Source: Rhabdophis nuchalis
Taxonomy: Eukaryota > Chordata > Lepidosauria > Squamata > Natricidae
Assembly (NCBI GenBank): GCA_039707465.1
Contig: CM077643.1
Coordinates: forward strand, 201,525,605 to 201,589,604
Direction: 5' to 3'
DNA length: 64,000 nt
In this document: in pieces, positions 1 to 10,664 of the stretch
How positions within the stretch are numbered: the stretch's first letter is position 1
Layout: every line of letters begins with the position of its first letter
The notes under the pieces: model-generated
What the model was told of the DNA's origin: nothing
What the model saw: only the letters and a program-made list of their open reading frames with translations
Database searches by the model: none
Position numbers and translations under genes: made by a program

Positions 1-1370
1 CATGTCAATCCAACACTATTGGCTCAGTTGAGGAGATTTCCCTTTTTTTAAATTATGCCATTGATAGTGAAATTATGGCCTTCAATTATTAGATTGCAAC
101 CCATCATTTCTTATCATTGGCTTGAAAACTTCCTACATCTGCAGGAAAAATCTATTTCATTTCCCCCCCAAAGTTTGTATGCTACAAAGATAATTTTAAA
201 AAGGCAAAGATGCTGCCCAAGAATTGTCTATAACTAATCATTTTCTCCAATGCAGGTACTGCTGCTTAGTAGGTGAAGGTTGTGGCCAGATAGACCTCCA
301 ACTGGTATGCTGGTTCCAGACATATCGCTAACGGTACATTTGTGCAGCATACTGTAAATGAGGTATCTTGGAAGATTGCCCTGAAGGCAGATTTTCTTAA
401 AAGTTTGTGAAATATTTTGAATTTTCAATATTTCTTCATAAACATGATCCCTACATGTCCTAAAATTACAGAGAAACCAATTAAACAAATGAATCAAAGC
501 CATTATACTTATTCTTTGATTTTTTTTTGAGGAAAATGATCCAAAGTTACACATTTGTGTAACTTTGAAAGATTCAAAAGTATTTGAATCTTTCCTTTAA
601 GCGACTAATGTGCTTGTCAGGCCTGACCAAAAATAGTACCTAGTGATTCTTCCAAGCTGAGTTCTTTATTGTTCCACTCCCTTAGATAAAATCTTGCCAA
701 ATTGAGGACTTTACTATCCTTAGTCATATGACTTGATGATATAGCAATCCATAAGGCCCTATAAAGGCTAGTTTTATACTGTAGTTCCATTCTGATACTT
801 CTGGTAATGTTTGCTATACTGAAGTATGTAACAAATTTGCACTAAACAAATAGATATATTGCACCAAGCAGCATTTTATCCTGAAAAAGAAAATGCCTTT
901 TTTAAGAAAGAAAAAGTCCAGGCATATTTTAAGTTCAGCTTTGTCAAGGGTGCGGTCCTCCTACCAGATAGATGAATGTCATGTTTACAGGAGGCAAAGA
1001 GAGATGCTGTTTAACTTTGCTAGAATATAGGTACAACAGGTTGAAAAGGGTGTGCGAGAATCACCTGTTGACAACTTTTCACTATTAAATTTTGATTATA
1101 TTTTAAACCATTTTGGAAGAATCTGTATCCCTCACAATCAAACGGCAGTAAGATGTAGCAGGTAAGTACAAGAACCCCTTTTCCACGAGGTTACTCTATG
1201 TGTAGAACGCCCTTGCCAAAGAATCATCTGCCATGTACTCGGTTCAGTAGGCTACCTGCCTAAGTCTTTTCACTGCATGCCGCATTTATTTATTGCTGTT
1301 ATTCTATAGTGCCTTTCAGTATAACAATTCGCAAGCAAATAGCAAGCAATATATATTAAAAAAGCCATTG
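1..1370. other. AT-rich non-coding flank upstream of the CpG island
   Basis: I see no coding exon, RNA gene or recognisable LINE/SINE here. Short open frames are present but lack splice context or protein-like composition. The only notable structure is the pair of adjacent hairpins at 542-593. The base composition changes sharply near 1371, where CpG dinucleotides become frequent. Confidence 0.6.
542..593. repeat. Two adjacent perfect hairpins
   Basis: Hairpin one pairs 542-552 (CAAAGTTACAC) with 557-567 around a 4-nt loop. Hairpin two pairs 568-578 (AAAGATTCAAA) with 583-593 around another 4-nt loop. Both have 11 perfect base pairs and they abut directly. The sequence is seen directly; function and origin are unknown. 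A remnant of a small foldback transposon is possible. Confidence 0.7.
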
Positions 1371-1728
1371 TAAACGCGCGTTCAATTAGAGACCCGCTCT
1401 CAACGAAGAACACGTTCCTCTTTCTCTTTCAATGTACACCAGTTCCCCCCCCCCCGTGCGCGCGCGCAGAAACGCGCGCACAATATTCCTTGGCCACGCC
1501 CCGCGGGGCAACGATAGGCCGCGCCGGCTCCGGTCAAAACGCTGCACCCGCGATTACTGGCCCTGGCTGACGTCTATCAGTCTCGTCTGTCAAAAGCAGT
1601 CAGGCTCTGTCACGGGCGAGAAGAGTAAGAACGGCTGCACTTCCTGCTGGTTGGCGGGCTTCGCATGGCTCAGAGAGCGTCTTCCTTGGCGCGTACTTGA
1701 GATCAGCGCGTCTATTTCTTTCTCTATT

Positions 1729-1782
1729 TACCTACTTACCTACCTACCTACCTATATATAGATGTATATATATATATATATA
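1729..1782. repeat. Compound TACC / TA microsatellite
   Basis: A short run of ACCT units is followed by alternating TA. It sits inside the CpG island about 420 bp upstream of the first ATG. Confidence 0.85.
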
Positions 1783-2198
1783 GTCTCTTTGTTTAGGTAT
1801 AGCTGTCTCCTGTATGTATGTATATGTACATATATGAGATGCGCGTATTAATCTCAGACGGCAAGAAAGAGCGTCTCCGTTTGGATGGGCGTGTGAGGGG
1901 GATGGCTGTTGCTTTGTAATTCTCTGCGGCTGGAAAACTCCCTCATTGTCCAAGTTTAGCGCCTTCCTGCCCCTCCCCTGCCACCGCCGCTCTCATACAG
2001 CCGCGCATGGACAACTACTAGCCTTGCGGCTCACCGAGCCAGCCGGGGATTCTGAACCGCGCCACCCCAATGACTCTCCGGGAGAAACTTGGTGGGTCCG
2101 CTGCACTGCAGTGAAAGGGGGCTCTTCTCGCCGCTCTTTTTTTTTGTCGAAGTGGCCTCCGTCAAGTTGAGATTCCGCTTGGGGGAGCGGGACCCGCC

Positions 2199-2462
2199 AT
2201 GGCCCAAGGCTCGGGGAATCGAGAACCTCCTCCCGTGATCACTCCCAAGGGCGAGGAAGACGCGGAGATGTCTTCGGAGCCCGGAGCCTTTGAGATGTCC
2301 GCGGCGTCTCTAGGGAAGAGAAGGGAACGGAGGAGCGGAGTCTTGCTAGCCGGCACCGGCACCGTCGCTGTGGAGCGTTTTGCCAGCACCCTGGCAACCG
2401 ACTCAGATCCCGGGCTCCTGGAAGCGGCCCGGGCGACCCCTCGGAGGAGCAGTATTATCAAG
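2199..2462 (+). CDS. First coding exon of an unidentified protein-coding gene
   Basis: The ATG at 2199 has an excellent Kozak context (CCGCCATGG). The reading frame stays open for 88 codons and the exon stops at AAG|GTACGT, a good splice donor in phase 0. The peptide is GC-coded, acidic in its first third, then arginine-rich. It predicts no signal peptide or membrane segment. It ends in TPRRSSIIK, which holds an RRxS-type basophilic kinase site and resembles the SILK-type PP1-docking motif ([GS]IL[RK]) seen, for example, near the KNL1 N-terminus. That resemblance is a motif-level hint, not an identification. The position in a CpG island and the strong start support a real gene. Candidate later exons are at 13643 and 17853. 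I do not recognise the protein family. Confidence 0.7.
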
Positions 2463-2670
2463 GTACGTTCAGATGGCTTTGCCTTGCGTTGAGGTGCCGG
2501 GATCCGGGGACGCGCCCAAAGCTGCCCTGACCTGGGCAAAGGTAGCAGCTGGCGATCGGGCAGCCGGGAGATGCCCGCTGGGTGCTTTCCTCGAACACGG
2601 TGGGAAGCCCCTGAAGGTGTCTTCGCCTTGGAAACAAGCACCCGGGGAGTGCAGGAGGGCGATGGGTGGG

Positions 2671-2789
2671 AAAGGAAGGAAAGAAGCAAGGAAGGAAAGA
2701 AGGAAGGAAGGAAAGGAGGGGAGAAGTAAGGAAGAAAAGAAGGAGGGAGGGAGGGAGGGAGGGAAGGAAGGAAGGAAGGAAGGAAGGAG
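2671..2789. repeat. (GAAG/GGAG)n purine-rich microsatellite
   Basis: Imperfect GAAG, GGAG and GAAAG units run for about 120 bp in the first intron, some 210 bp after the exon-1 donor. Open frames across it are artefacts of low complexity. Long polypurine tracts can form triplex DNA, but that is inference. Confidence 0.95.
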
Positions 2790-3092
2790 AGTCAAACGGG
2801 GAAGCCGAGGCTGCATGTTGTTCGGTGCGGCCGCTCACCGAGAAGGTCAAAGCAGTTCATTTCAAGCCCTGGGTGGGAGATTTAAGGAATGGACGTTGAA
2901 ATGATGCCGGCTAGAAGCCCCTGGGGCGGCAGCGGCTCTTTAACTTTGCATTTGGTAATTAGCCCGGTTTAGGAGATGCCTGTTTAGGGGAAGGGGAGTC
3001 GGCGGTAATTTCATTTCAAAGAGAGGATTGGAGGTGGTGTGGAGGAGAAACTATCCGAGGTGAACCTCTTCACCTCTTCTGCGATGGCTTCC

Positions 3093-3096
<4 letters not shown>

Positions 3097-3164
<68 letters not shown>
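3097..3164. repeat. (GA)n microsatellite
   Basis: An uninterrupted GA dinucleotide tract of about 34 copies in intron 1. It gives meaningless Arg-Glu and Ser-Leu open frames on the two strands. Confidence 0.97.
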
Positions 3165-3166
<2 letters not shown>

Positions 3167-3280
3167 CAGGGGCACCGTTCGCTTTGCTTCCAATGATATC
3201 GGATTATTAAAAAAAAAAAAAGGAATCTGCCCATGAAACAGTCCATCCCTTTCAGTACAACGGGTCTGTTTTCTTTCCAG

Positions 3281-3313
3281 GATTTCCCCGTTAGGACCGC
3301 CTTCTCCAAATAA
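3281..3313 (+). CDS. Possible alternative short terminal exon
   Basis: A good acceptor (TGTTTTCTTTCCAG) ends at 3280. Reading in phase 0, as the exon-1 donor requires, gives ten codons (DFPVRTAFSK) and then TAA. An AATAAA overlaps the stop at 3309-3314, which is too close to act as a normal poly(A) signal for this exon. A splice from 2462 would give a 98-residue short isoform. This is speculative: good acceptors arise by chance and the peptide is too short to test by eye. Confidence 0.2.
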   Translation, partial: DFPVRTAFSK

Positions 3314-3319
3314 ATACCA

Positions 3320-5455
3320 TTGAAATGCCTTGGGTTTTAATTTCCAGCATGAGCACAGGGTGGCTGGAGGACTTGGGCATTCTGGGGTTGCAATCCCGCC
3401 TGGCCTTCATCAGAATAATGGGGAGGGTAGTTGTTTTTAATTCCTAGATCAGATCTTGAAGGTGAGATGGTTACTCTAAACGTGACAGTGTTATGTGTTA
3501 ATGGCTTTTTAACTGCTTTTCATAAGTCTGAAAAAGTAAATGGGTAAGGAAGAGGAGAATTCTGTGGAGTAAAAGTTTTAAGTTTGCTCTAAATTCTTGC
3601 CTTTATTTCTCTGTGGCATGTTGTGCTCTTTATTAGTGCTTTAAACATCTGGAGGGCACTATAGATCACATTAAGCTATTCTGTCTAAGGAAACATCAGT
3701 TATTCCAAATCCTGCATTCATCCATTTGTATGATGTCTTAAAATATTAAGAACATCTGGTGCATACACTGTGTGTATATATAACTTTCTTTAAAATCTTT
3801 TTTTTAAACCTAAAAGTATATTTAAGCTTAATTTATCATTACAGAAGCAAGTAGAGTAGACTGATATCATAGATGCTCTACCAGTAGTAGATACATCTAT
3901 AATCATTACTGGTATAATGGGGATTACTAAATGGGGACTAGTATGGGGATGATCAAGCACAAGAATCCTAGTTAAATATAGAGAACCACAGTAGTTAAAA
4001 AAACAAAATAGATATACATGTGTGAAGGATTGTAGGTAATGAGGTAGAAACAGACAGAAGTGAAACTATTTGTGTCATGCAATAATCTGTACACACACTC
4101 AAAATTCACCCATTTCTCATTAGTATTCATATACAATCAAACACCAACTCTTTAGTGAAATCAATTATCTCACACAATCTGATTCAGCTAAGATTAATAT
4201 GTGTTATTTTTAAAATTATGTATTAAAAGGCTTTATTGATTGACATATATTGAAATATTTGTTTTTCTAGAATCACTGAAGAAGTTAGTGTTGACAGAAA
4301 ATGACACCATTTAAAAAGGGGGAAATTAGCTGTTACAAATGCAGTTACAAATGCAAAAAATTATTTTTAAGACAAGTTTAGAAATACCGGGAAATTTCCT
4401 TTAATCATTTACAACAGAAGATTTTAAAGACTAATATTTTAAAATATTGAATTCAATTTATTTATATCTATCCAGCCAGCCAGTCTCTCTGCTGTATAAA
4501 AATAAGGTGATTGTTTCATAAGGATTTTAGAAGGGTTACTGTTTGTACCTTCTTGCCTTTTTTCTGAAAAATAACTTGAATCAAGGGATAGTGAATGAAA
4601 TATTAGGGAGAATCTAAATCTAAAAACCAATTTCATTGTAATTTTTTTTATTTTATTACAATGACAATAAAGATTATTATTATTATTATTATTAAATGGT
4701 CAAAGTTGCAGTCTTATGTACAACAACTTGAGAGCAAAAGTGATTGAATTCACCTTCATTAATTCTGAGCATAATGCATTGGACTCCAATGCATTCTGTG
4801 CACTGAAGAATAAGGTGCTGATCTTCTCCAACAGCCAGACAATATTGGTTAAGAATATTGGGAACTGTAGTTTAAATACATCTGGAAAATACTGGTTTGG
4901 AGAAAGCTGGCAGAATCACTAGGGAAGAAGGTTTCACAAAATTATTTAGAAAAGTATCACTTTTCTGTTGTGTGGTTTGCTTGCTGGAGACATCTACTCA
5001 TTTGTTTCCCTATATTTGTATCTACCATTAAGTTAGAGTGATTTGATTTTGCTATAATTTAGATCCTATGAGCCCTGAAGTGGTTAAGAGGCCATGGATA
5101 ATTTAGCATAGTAAGGATTTCACAATTGCCACAAGGCCTGGTTCTAAAACACATTATTACACGTATCTCCTAAAAGTGTTCCTTGAGAACCAGTAATGAT
5201 TGATGCATTTCTAAAACCATTGAATTTTGATTGAGATAGCCCAATACTCCCCTACCAGCCAATGTAATAGCTGTTATTGATCAGTCAAATATTGATCTTC
5301 CTGCTCTGTTTGACTCTTACATGTGTAAGCAGTCCTTCACATAGCATGGCTCAAGCCAATTTAGAAATTAAAGGCCAAGCCAGTGCCTTGAGTTGAATGT
5401 AAATGCTGCAGCATAATGTAAATACTCTGTTCAGAATAGGTGCAATATAGTATAC
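3320..5455. other. AT-rich intronic DNA, no gene seen
   Basis: No supported exon. A short (ATT)n tract preceded by ACAATAAAG occurs around 4660-4695 and looks like the tail of an old retroposon. The remainder is unremarkable AT-rich sequence. Confidence 0.5.
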
Positions 5456-5461
5456 ATTAGC

Positions 5462-5640
5462 CTAGCTCCTTAAGCATGGGCTGCCACTCGTGCAAATGGA
5501 GATGCATGTATGTGCCACCTGTTGTTTGCACAGGTGGGGATGAGTGTGCACACATGCACTTGCTTGCCACTTCTGTGGCCTGGTTCCAAACGGCTCAAGC
5601 CTGGGATAGGCTGTGGCCCGGGGCTGGGGACCACTATTGT
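5462..5640 (-). mobile_element. hAT-like MITE fragment
   Basis: The right end reads GGCCCGGGGCTGGGGACCACT, which is the reverse complement of the TGGTCCCCAACCCCGGGCC type end typical of a widespread hAT non-autonomous family. GC content is higher than in the flanks. The left boundary and target duplication are not clear, so this is a family-level guess. Confidence 0.35.
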
Positions 5641-5704
5641 AAGGCATCCAGAGTCTCTGCATCAGTGAGATGGCTAGAGAAGAATTGGATATTATGTTGC
5701 AGGG

Positions 5705-6175
5705 GAACCGACAACACTACAGCATTGTCCGACAGTGAAGTATCTCAGCATGATGCTTTACAGGACACTCTCCTTTAAACAGTATTATCTGAACACTAAT
5801 GCTAAAGTCAGCTCAAGGAACAGTATCATCAGGAAATTGATAAACTAGACATAGGGAGCTCAACCATCTATGTTGCGCACATCAGCTATGGCTTTGAGCA
5901 TCTCTGCAGCAGAGTATGCTGTCCAGTGTTGGGTGCATTTGCACATGCGAAACAAGTTGGTATCAACGTCAGTGAAGCAGCACACTAAGTGACAGGATGT
6001 CTCAAACCTACACCAACTGAGTAAATATATCCTCTCTCTGACATTGCCCCACCTAAGATCTGGAGAGAAGTAGTTGCAGATGCCAAGAGAACTAAGCAAG
6101 AGAAGGATACTCAACATCCTCTGAACAGACATAAGCCCGACTCCACAGACTCAGATTTAGGAACAACAAGAACAA
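5705..6175 (+). pseudogene. Decayed non-LTR retrotransposon, C-terminal part of ORF2
   Basis: Translated in shifting plus-strand frames, the region shows the conserved block after the reverse transcriptase. KYLSMMLYRTLSFKQ matches the KYLGVxLDRTLSFKxH type motif. Then come RNSIIRKL, AEYAVQCW, VTGCLKPTPT and IAPPKIWREVVADA. These resemble the post-RT domain of a jockey-like lineage rather than the CR1 or L2 copies elsewhere in the window. Several stops and frame changes show long inactivity. Clade placement is inference; the LINE C-terminal identity is fairly firm. Confidence 0.6.
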
Positions 6176-6179
6176 ACAT

Positions 6180-9020
6180 TATGGCAAAAACAAGCATACC
6201 TGAGCTAAAAGATGCTGGTGAAGCTAATTCTATAGATGGAATGGTTATGGCTTTTGGATGCCAAATCATTTCCTACTTCAGTGCAATTTGCATTCTTTTT
6301 GGAAACTAACTTTCTACTTTTGATGTGGGTTGAAATGATGATGTAGTCAAAGTTTAAATGAATTGCTTAGTCCAATTTAAATTTTTAGAATTAGTCCATT
6401 ATGATCTTCATGACTAGTTCTGCATGGTTTGAATAATCTTTTTTCTATTCTAAGAGCTTTTAAATTCTTCTAGTAAACCAACAATCCAGTATACTTTAAA
6501 TCTGTTTCTTCTGAATGTATTTTGAACCCTTTTCTTCAAACCACTTTTCTTTCCAATGTAGTTCCAAATAAAGTGAAGACTTAGCTCATATCATGCTTGC
6601 AAAACAATTAAGATGTTCTGTATTAAAAACTAGAGATACAGTGCTCTTAAAAGTTACTTGGTAGTATTCATAACTTCAGTTGCTCACCTACATGCTGCCT
6701 TGTATTTTTTCCTCTTTCTTCTATCTTCACAACATTTAAACCTCAAATTTGCTTGAAACAGCACTATTAAGTTTAAAGCATCATTATAGCTCTTTAAAAA
6801 AATAATACATTTAGCGTGACAGAAATGTTTGTGACTACACATACTTGTAGTATTTTTTTAAACCCAAGACAGTTTCCTGTTCTCTAGTTTGCCTTGATGT
6901 TATTTTCTCATATTTATAGAATTAAAAATAGGTTCCAGCTCTGAGGTTGTGTTCTGGGAATATAAAGCATGAAGTCTCTCTGGCTGCAAGTTTTTGAGAG
7001 AAAGAAAGAGGTTGTGCATTTCTGAATTTAATATGCTATTACTCCTAATTTAGAGTTGACATTATAAACTTAATAAGTGGCACAATCATGTGCCAGGATA
7101 TAATATACTGAATATCAAATAAACAATATGTCTTAGTTGTCACAGTGTCAGCCTGTTCCAAATGCAAAAACTGTGCCAATTTGAGACTAGACTTGTACTT
7201 TTATTTCAGCATGATGCAATGGGTTTGTGAGAATTTTTTTCAAAATGAACCAATTAACTTCTTGCTTGTTTGAAAAGGAGCAGTCCAAATAGAGTTTTGC
7301 ATTATTTATTTTGGAGATATAGGGCAAAGAGTCACATCCTACAGAATTTCCTTCTAACTCCTGCGGTTCACACCTTTATCCTTCCCAGTCAGTTTGAGGG
7401 AGAGGTAGTTTTGCCTCTGCAAATGTGCTCTCTCTCCTGTGCGTGAAAAAAAAAAGATGAGAAAAGAACAAGAATAGATGGGGGCAAAGCACAGACTGAA
7501 ATATTATATTTTATACAGCCCCATTGGTAAACTGGAGAAAGTCCTGGTCACGTCAGAAAGTTTACACAGCATCAAGGGGAGAACATTTGCGGTACAGCAT
7601 GTCTGCATTTATGAAGTTTTAGAAGCAGTGTAGATAATTGCCTAAGGCTACAACCAGAGGACCTTCACATTTTGATTGAAATACAATATAGTCATGTACT
7701 TTACTGAATGAGCTTGATTTCTCAGTTGCTTCACAAGATTGTTGTGTGCATATCTATCTTTTTCAACCTAGGAGTGCTCATAACGATGGCTGGGGAATTT
7801 AGGGAATTAAAGTCAAACAAAGGTGGAGGGCATGAGGTTGGTGAAATCCAGTTGAAAATATTGTCGTACAGTGTGCAGTTACCATGTATGTCTGGATTTT
7901 ATTTTTTGCTTATTCCACATAGTTTATTCCCTGAAGTATGCTGTTGAATATGAACCATTATATTGCAGGAAAAATAATAGTGATAATAAGTACCAAAATG
8001 AAAAACCGCATAAGATAAAATCACTTTTCTTCTTTTAAATTGTTATTTTATGATTCCTTATATTTTTCACTAATTAACAAAAGTATAATGTAATATTTCC
8101 AATATGAATTCTTATTAAATTACAAAGCTTTTCATACTTACTTGAGAGTGCTCAATTGGGCCTCTATACATGAAATTATTCCAAGTCCTACGTATATACT
8201 GAAGTTCTAAAAAGGTATAATTTCATCCTAATCTATCAAAACATTGGAGATTTAAAACTATATAATTCACATGCATTATATCCATGTAGAAAAAAATGGA
8301 TGAAAGCATCAGTGAAAGGCTTTTTTGTTTTGTCTTTGCTTCATTTTAAACTGCCTTTTAAAGTCCAATATAGAAAAATCCTCTCTAAACTAAACAAAAT
8401 CACTGCATGTCCTAGCAGAACAATGCTTTTTCTCAGTAACACTCACTGCATGATTAATAGTCATGCTAATTTCATTTAGAAAACAAATCTATGGGGTACT
8501 TTGAGTTTGATGCATTTTCTTACTTATACTTTGTTTATGTGGTCTTATAGATCTGATCTTATTTTAGTTAACCTGATGTTGAAACCAAGTATAGCTAGCC
8601 CTTTCCAAACTGTTTTCCAGATGTATCAAACTCTGAAATATCTATCCTGGGGTTGAGAAAGTCTAATCTAGATTTCTACTATTTTTAATCCTGACTTATG
8701 CTGTATCAGTTAGATTCATTTGAATCTTCACTGAAATAGTGCCTGGCCAAATGACATATTGATGAGATTCTTTTTACAGCAGATTGCAAACTAATAAAGA
8801 AAATACTATAAAAATACCATTTTGGGGCTATACTAAAGTGCATTGCAGGAAATAGTTGAGTGCATTCTCTGAAGAAGAAACTCTGTTCGTGAATTCTAAA
8901 TATGTCAAGGAACAGGTTCTGCCCTCATCTAGTCTGTTTTTTAAAATTTTGATTTGCCATCTTTCTACATGCAAGAGTTTATTTTTCTTTCTTTGAATAT
9001 TTTTTACTGCATAGTAGATT
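6180..9020. other. AT-rich intronic DNA, no gene seen
   Basis: No exon with splice context and no clear repeat family could be recognised. Old, strongly diverged repeats may be present but are not supportable by eye. Confidence 0.45.
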
Positions 9021-9026
9021 TATGGA

Positions 9027-9190
9027 ATAGAATAACAGAGTGGGAAGGGACCTTGGGGGTCTTCTAGTCCAACTCCCTGCTTAGGCAAGAAACCCCACAC
9101 CATTTCAGACAAACGATTATCCAATCTCTTCTTAAAAACTTTCAGTGTTGGAGCAGTTTACAACTTCTGGAGGCATGTTGTTCCACTAAT
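9027..9190 (-). mobile_element. CR1 LINE 3'-end fragment
   Basis: On the minus strand the sequence runs from the end of CR1 ORF2 (codons resembling FKKRLDxxLSEMV) into the typical 3' UTR GGAGTTGGACTAGAAGACC followed by AAGGTCCCTTCC. It ends in TTATTCTATTCC. This matches the 3' end of the younger CR1 at 58102-61507. It is 5'-truncated and diverged. Confidence 0.8.
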
Positions 9191-9193
9191 TTA

Positions 9194-9470
9194 TTTATTT
9201 ATGAAATTTATATGGCTGCCTATCTCATACAAGGTGTCTCTGGAAAGTGTACCATAAGAACAAAAATTAAAACAAAAATCAAAAAAATCAAAACAAATAT
9301 ATAAAAAAACCCAAGATGTCAAAAAGAACCTCCTCAGGTGCAAGCCAATGCATGGGCTTTCTGCTAGTAGAGGATTCCCAGGCTGGCTGGAAAAGCCTCT
9401 TTTTAAAGGATTTACAAAAGGTCACATGGTCCAGGACCAGCATCATCTCAATGTGGCCGGGACTTTAACT
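9194..9470 (-). mobile_element. LINE/SINE 3'-tail fragment (L2-type)
   Basis: ATTTATTTATGAAATTTATA followed by a GGCTGCCTATCTC-like block is the reverse complement of the widespread reptile tail GGGCGGC...TATAAATAAAT. A, AAAC and AAATC-rich DNA follows. The same tail type recurs near 33680 and 35625. Boundaries are approximate. Confidence 0.4.
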
Positions 9471-9829
9471 GATATTGATATCATATGATAATATTCTATC
9501 TAATATTGATTCCATATGCTATACCTGGATGTGTAACTTGCTTCATGGTACTGTATTTTGAAATATACAGGGGTAAGTAGTGCTGATGAACTCAATAAGT
9601 TTAAACATTTATTTAAATTAAGTTCTTCTCTTTTCCATCCCATATCAGCAGTACTCCAGACAAAACAGCATTTTACTGTATTACTAACTCTGTGGATGTA
9701 TGACCCTATTTGACAACTAGAACAAACATTGAGAGATAGAAGAGAAGAAGGGTCTTCACACTTCTGGGTCTGATTCTTATTTGTCATATTGTTAATTAAG
9801 TGGGCATCTGTATATAAGAGACAGGGAAC

Positions 9830-9888
9830 TTTGTCTGTCTGTCTGTCTTGTCTGTCTGTCTGTCTGTCTGCCTGTCTCTCTCTCTCTG
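9830..9888. repeat. (TCTG)n microsatellite
   Basis: TCTG units with one interruption pass into a short TC tract. Confidence 0.9.
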
Positions 9889-10222
9889 GTATCAGACTTT
9901 ATAAACTTTCCTCTCCAAAATGCAGTTAAGATAGTAATGAAACTTTTCTGATATTGTGTACTTGTTTAGAAGTACACTTTGACTTCAGACAGATTGAATA
10001 TCTATTAAGAGTCATACAAGTTAACTCAATTCTCTATTCAAGACAACTATACTCTTTTGGTTTTCAACACTTTTTTAAAAATAGGAAGCTGTGATGCAAT
10101 TATTCAATATTCTTACAGTTTTGCTGATGTTTGGGAACATATCCCTTAACAAGGGTTTCTGCTAAATTCAATGTTTCTAAAAATTTTTTGCCTGTGTCAG
10201 CAATATTTAAATATTTCACCTT

Positions 10223-10661
10223 TATATCTGCGAGATCGGATCCTGCCCCACACATCCTCACGGCCGATTCGCTCCCACAGAGAGGGGCTTCTCCAGGTGC
10301 CGTCCACTAGACTTTGTCAGCGGGCGACGCCCAGGGGAAGGGCGCTCTCTGTGGCGGGCCCGGCCCTCTGGAACGACCTTCCCCCTGATATTAGAACGAC
10401 CACCGACCTCCGCTCCTTCCGTGTAAAATTGAAGACCCATCTCTTTCGACTGGCCGGCCTTGAATAGTTCTCTCTGTCTTTTAATTATAAATTTTAATGG
10501 GTTTTTAATTTATATTTTTAGCACGGGTAGATTTATTTAATTCTATTTTAAGTAATATTTGTATTATTGTATATTGTTTTTAATTATGCCTGTGCACCGC
10601 CCCGGGTCCCTGTGGGGAGAGGGTGCGGTTAATAAATCCCAACTTATTATTATTATTATTA
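10223..10661 (+). mobile_element. L2-like LINE, 3' end only
   Basis: The last part of the L2-like ORF2 is present (RDRILPHTSSRPIRSHREG to the stop after LFRLAGLE). It is followed by the 3' UTR with CCTGTGCACCGCCCCGGGTCC and an (ATT)n tail. Compared with the 14.8-kb and 46.7-kb copies it belongs to a different subfamily, shared with 61512-61955 (both read TTTGTCAGCGGGCGACGCC). The high GC content stands out from the flanks. There is no reverse transcriptase core. Confidence 0.8.
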
Positions 10662-10664
10662 TAA

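Larger units (their letters stand above)
1371..2620 (+). promoter_or_regulatory. CpG island promoter of the exon-1 gene
   Basis: CpG density rises abruptly from the AT-rich flank, with runs such as CGCGCGCG, and stays high through the first coding exon. There is no convincing TATA box next to the ATG, as expected for a dispersed CpG-island promoter. A CRE-like TGACGTC lies at 1568-1574 and an ETS-like ACTTCCTG near 1640. These factor sites are motif matches only. The transcription start cannot be placed from sequence. The island lies on both sides of a TA-rich microsatellite, so a divergent upstream transcript cannot be excluded. Confidence 0.75.

Noticed and set aside
2162..2689. Minus-strand 175-codon frame opposite exon 1
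   Set aside because: Mirror of a GC-rich CpG island with a strong plus-strand start and donor; no independent support.
2458..2904. Several overlapping frames with Lys/Glu/Arg or Ser/Leu/Pro repeats
   Set aside because: They read through the exon-1 donor and the GAAG repeat; low-complexity artefacts.
3011..3309. Open frames made of Arg-Glu or Ser-Leu repeats
   Set aside because: Translation of the (GA)n microsatellite on both strands; no codon bias or splice context.
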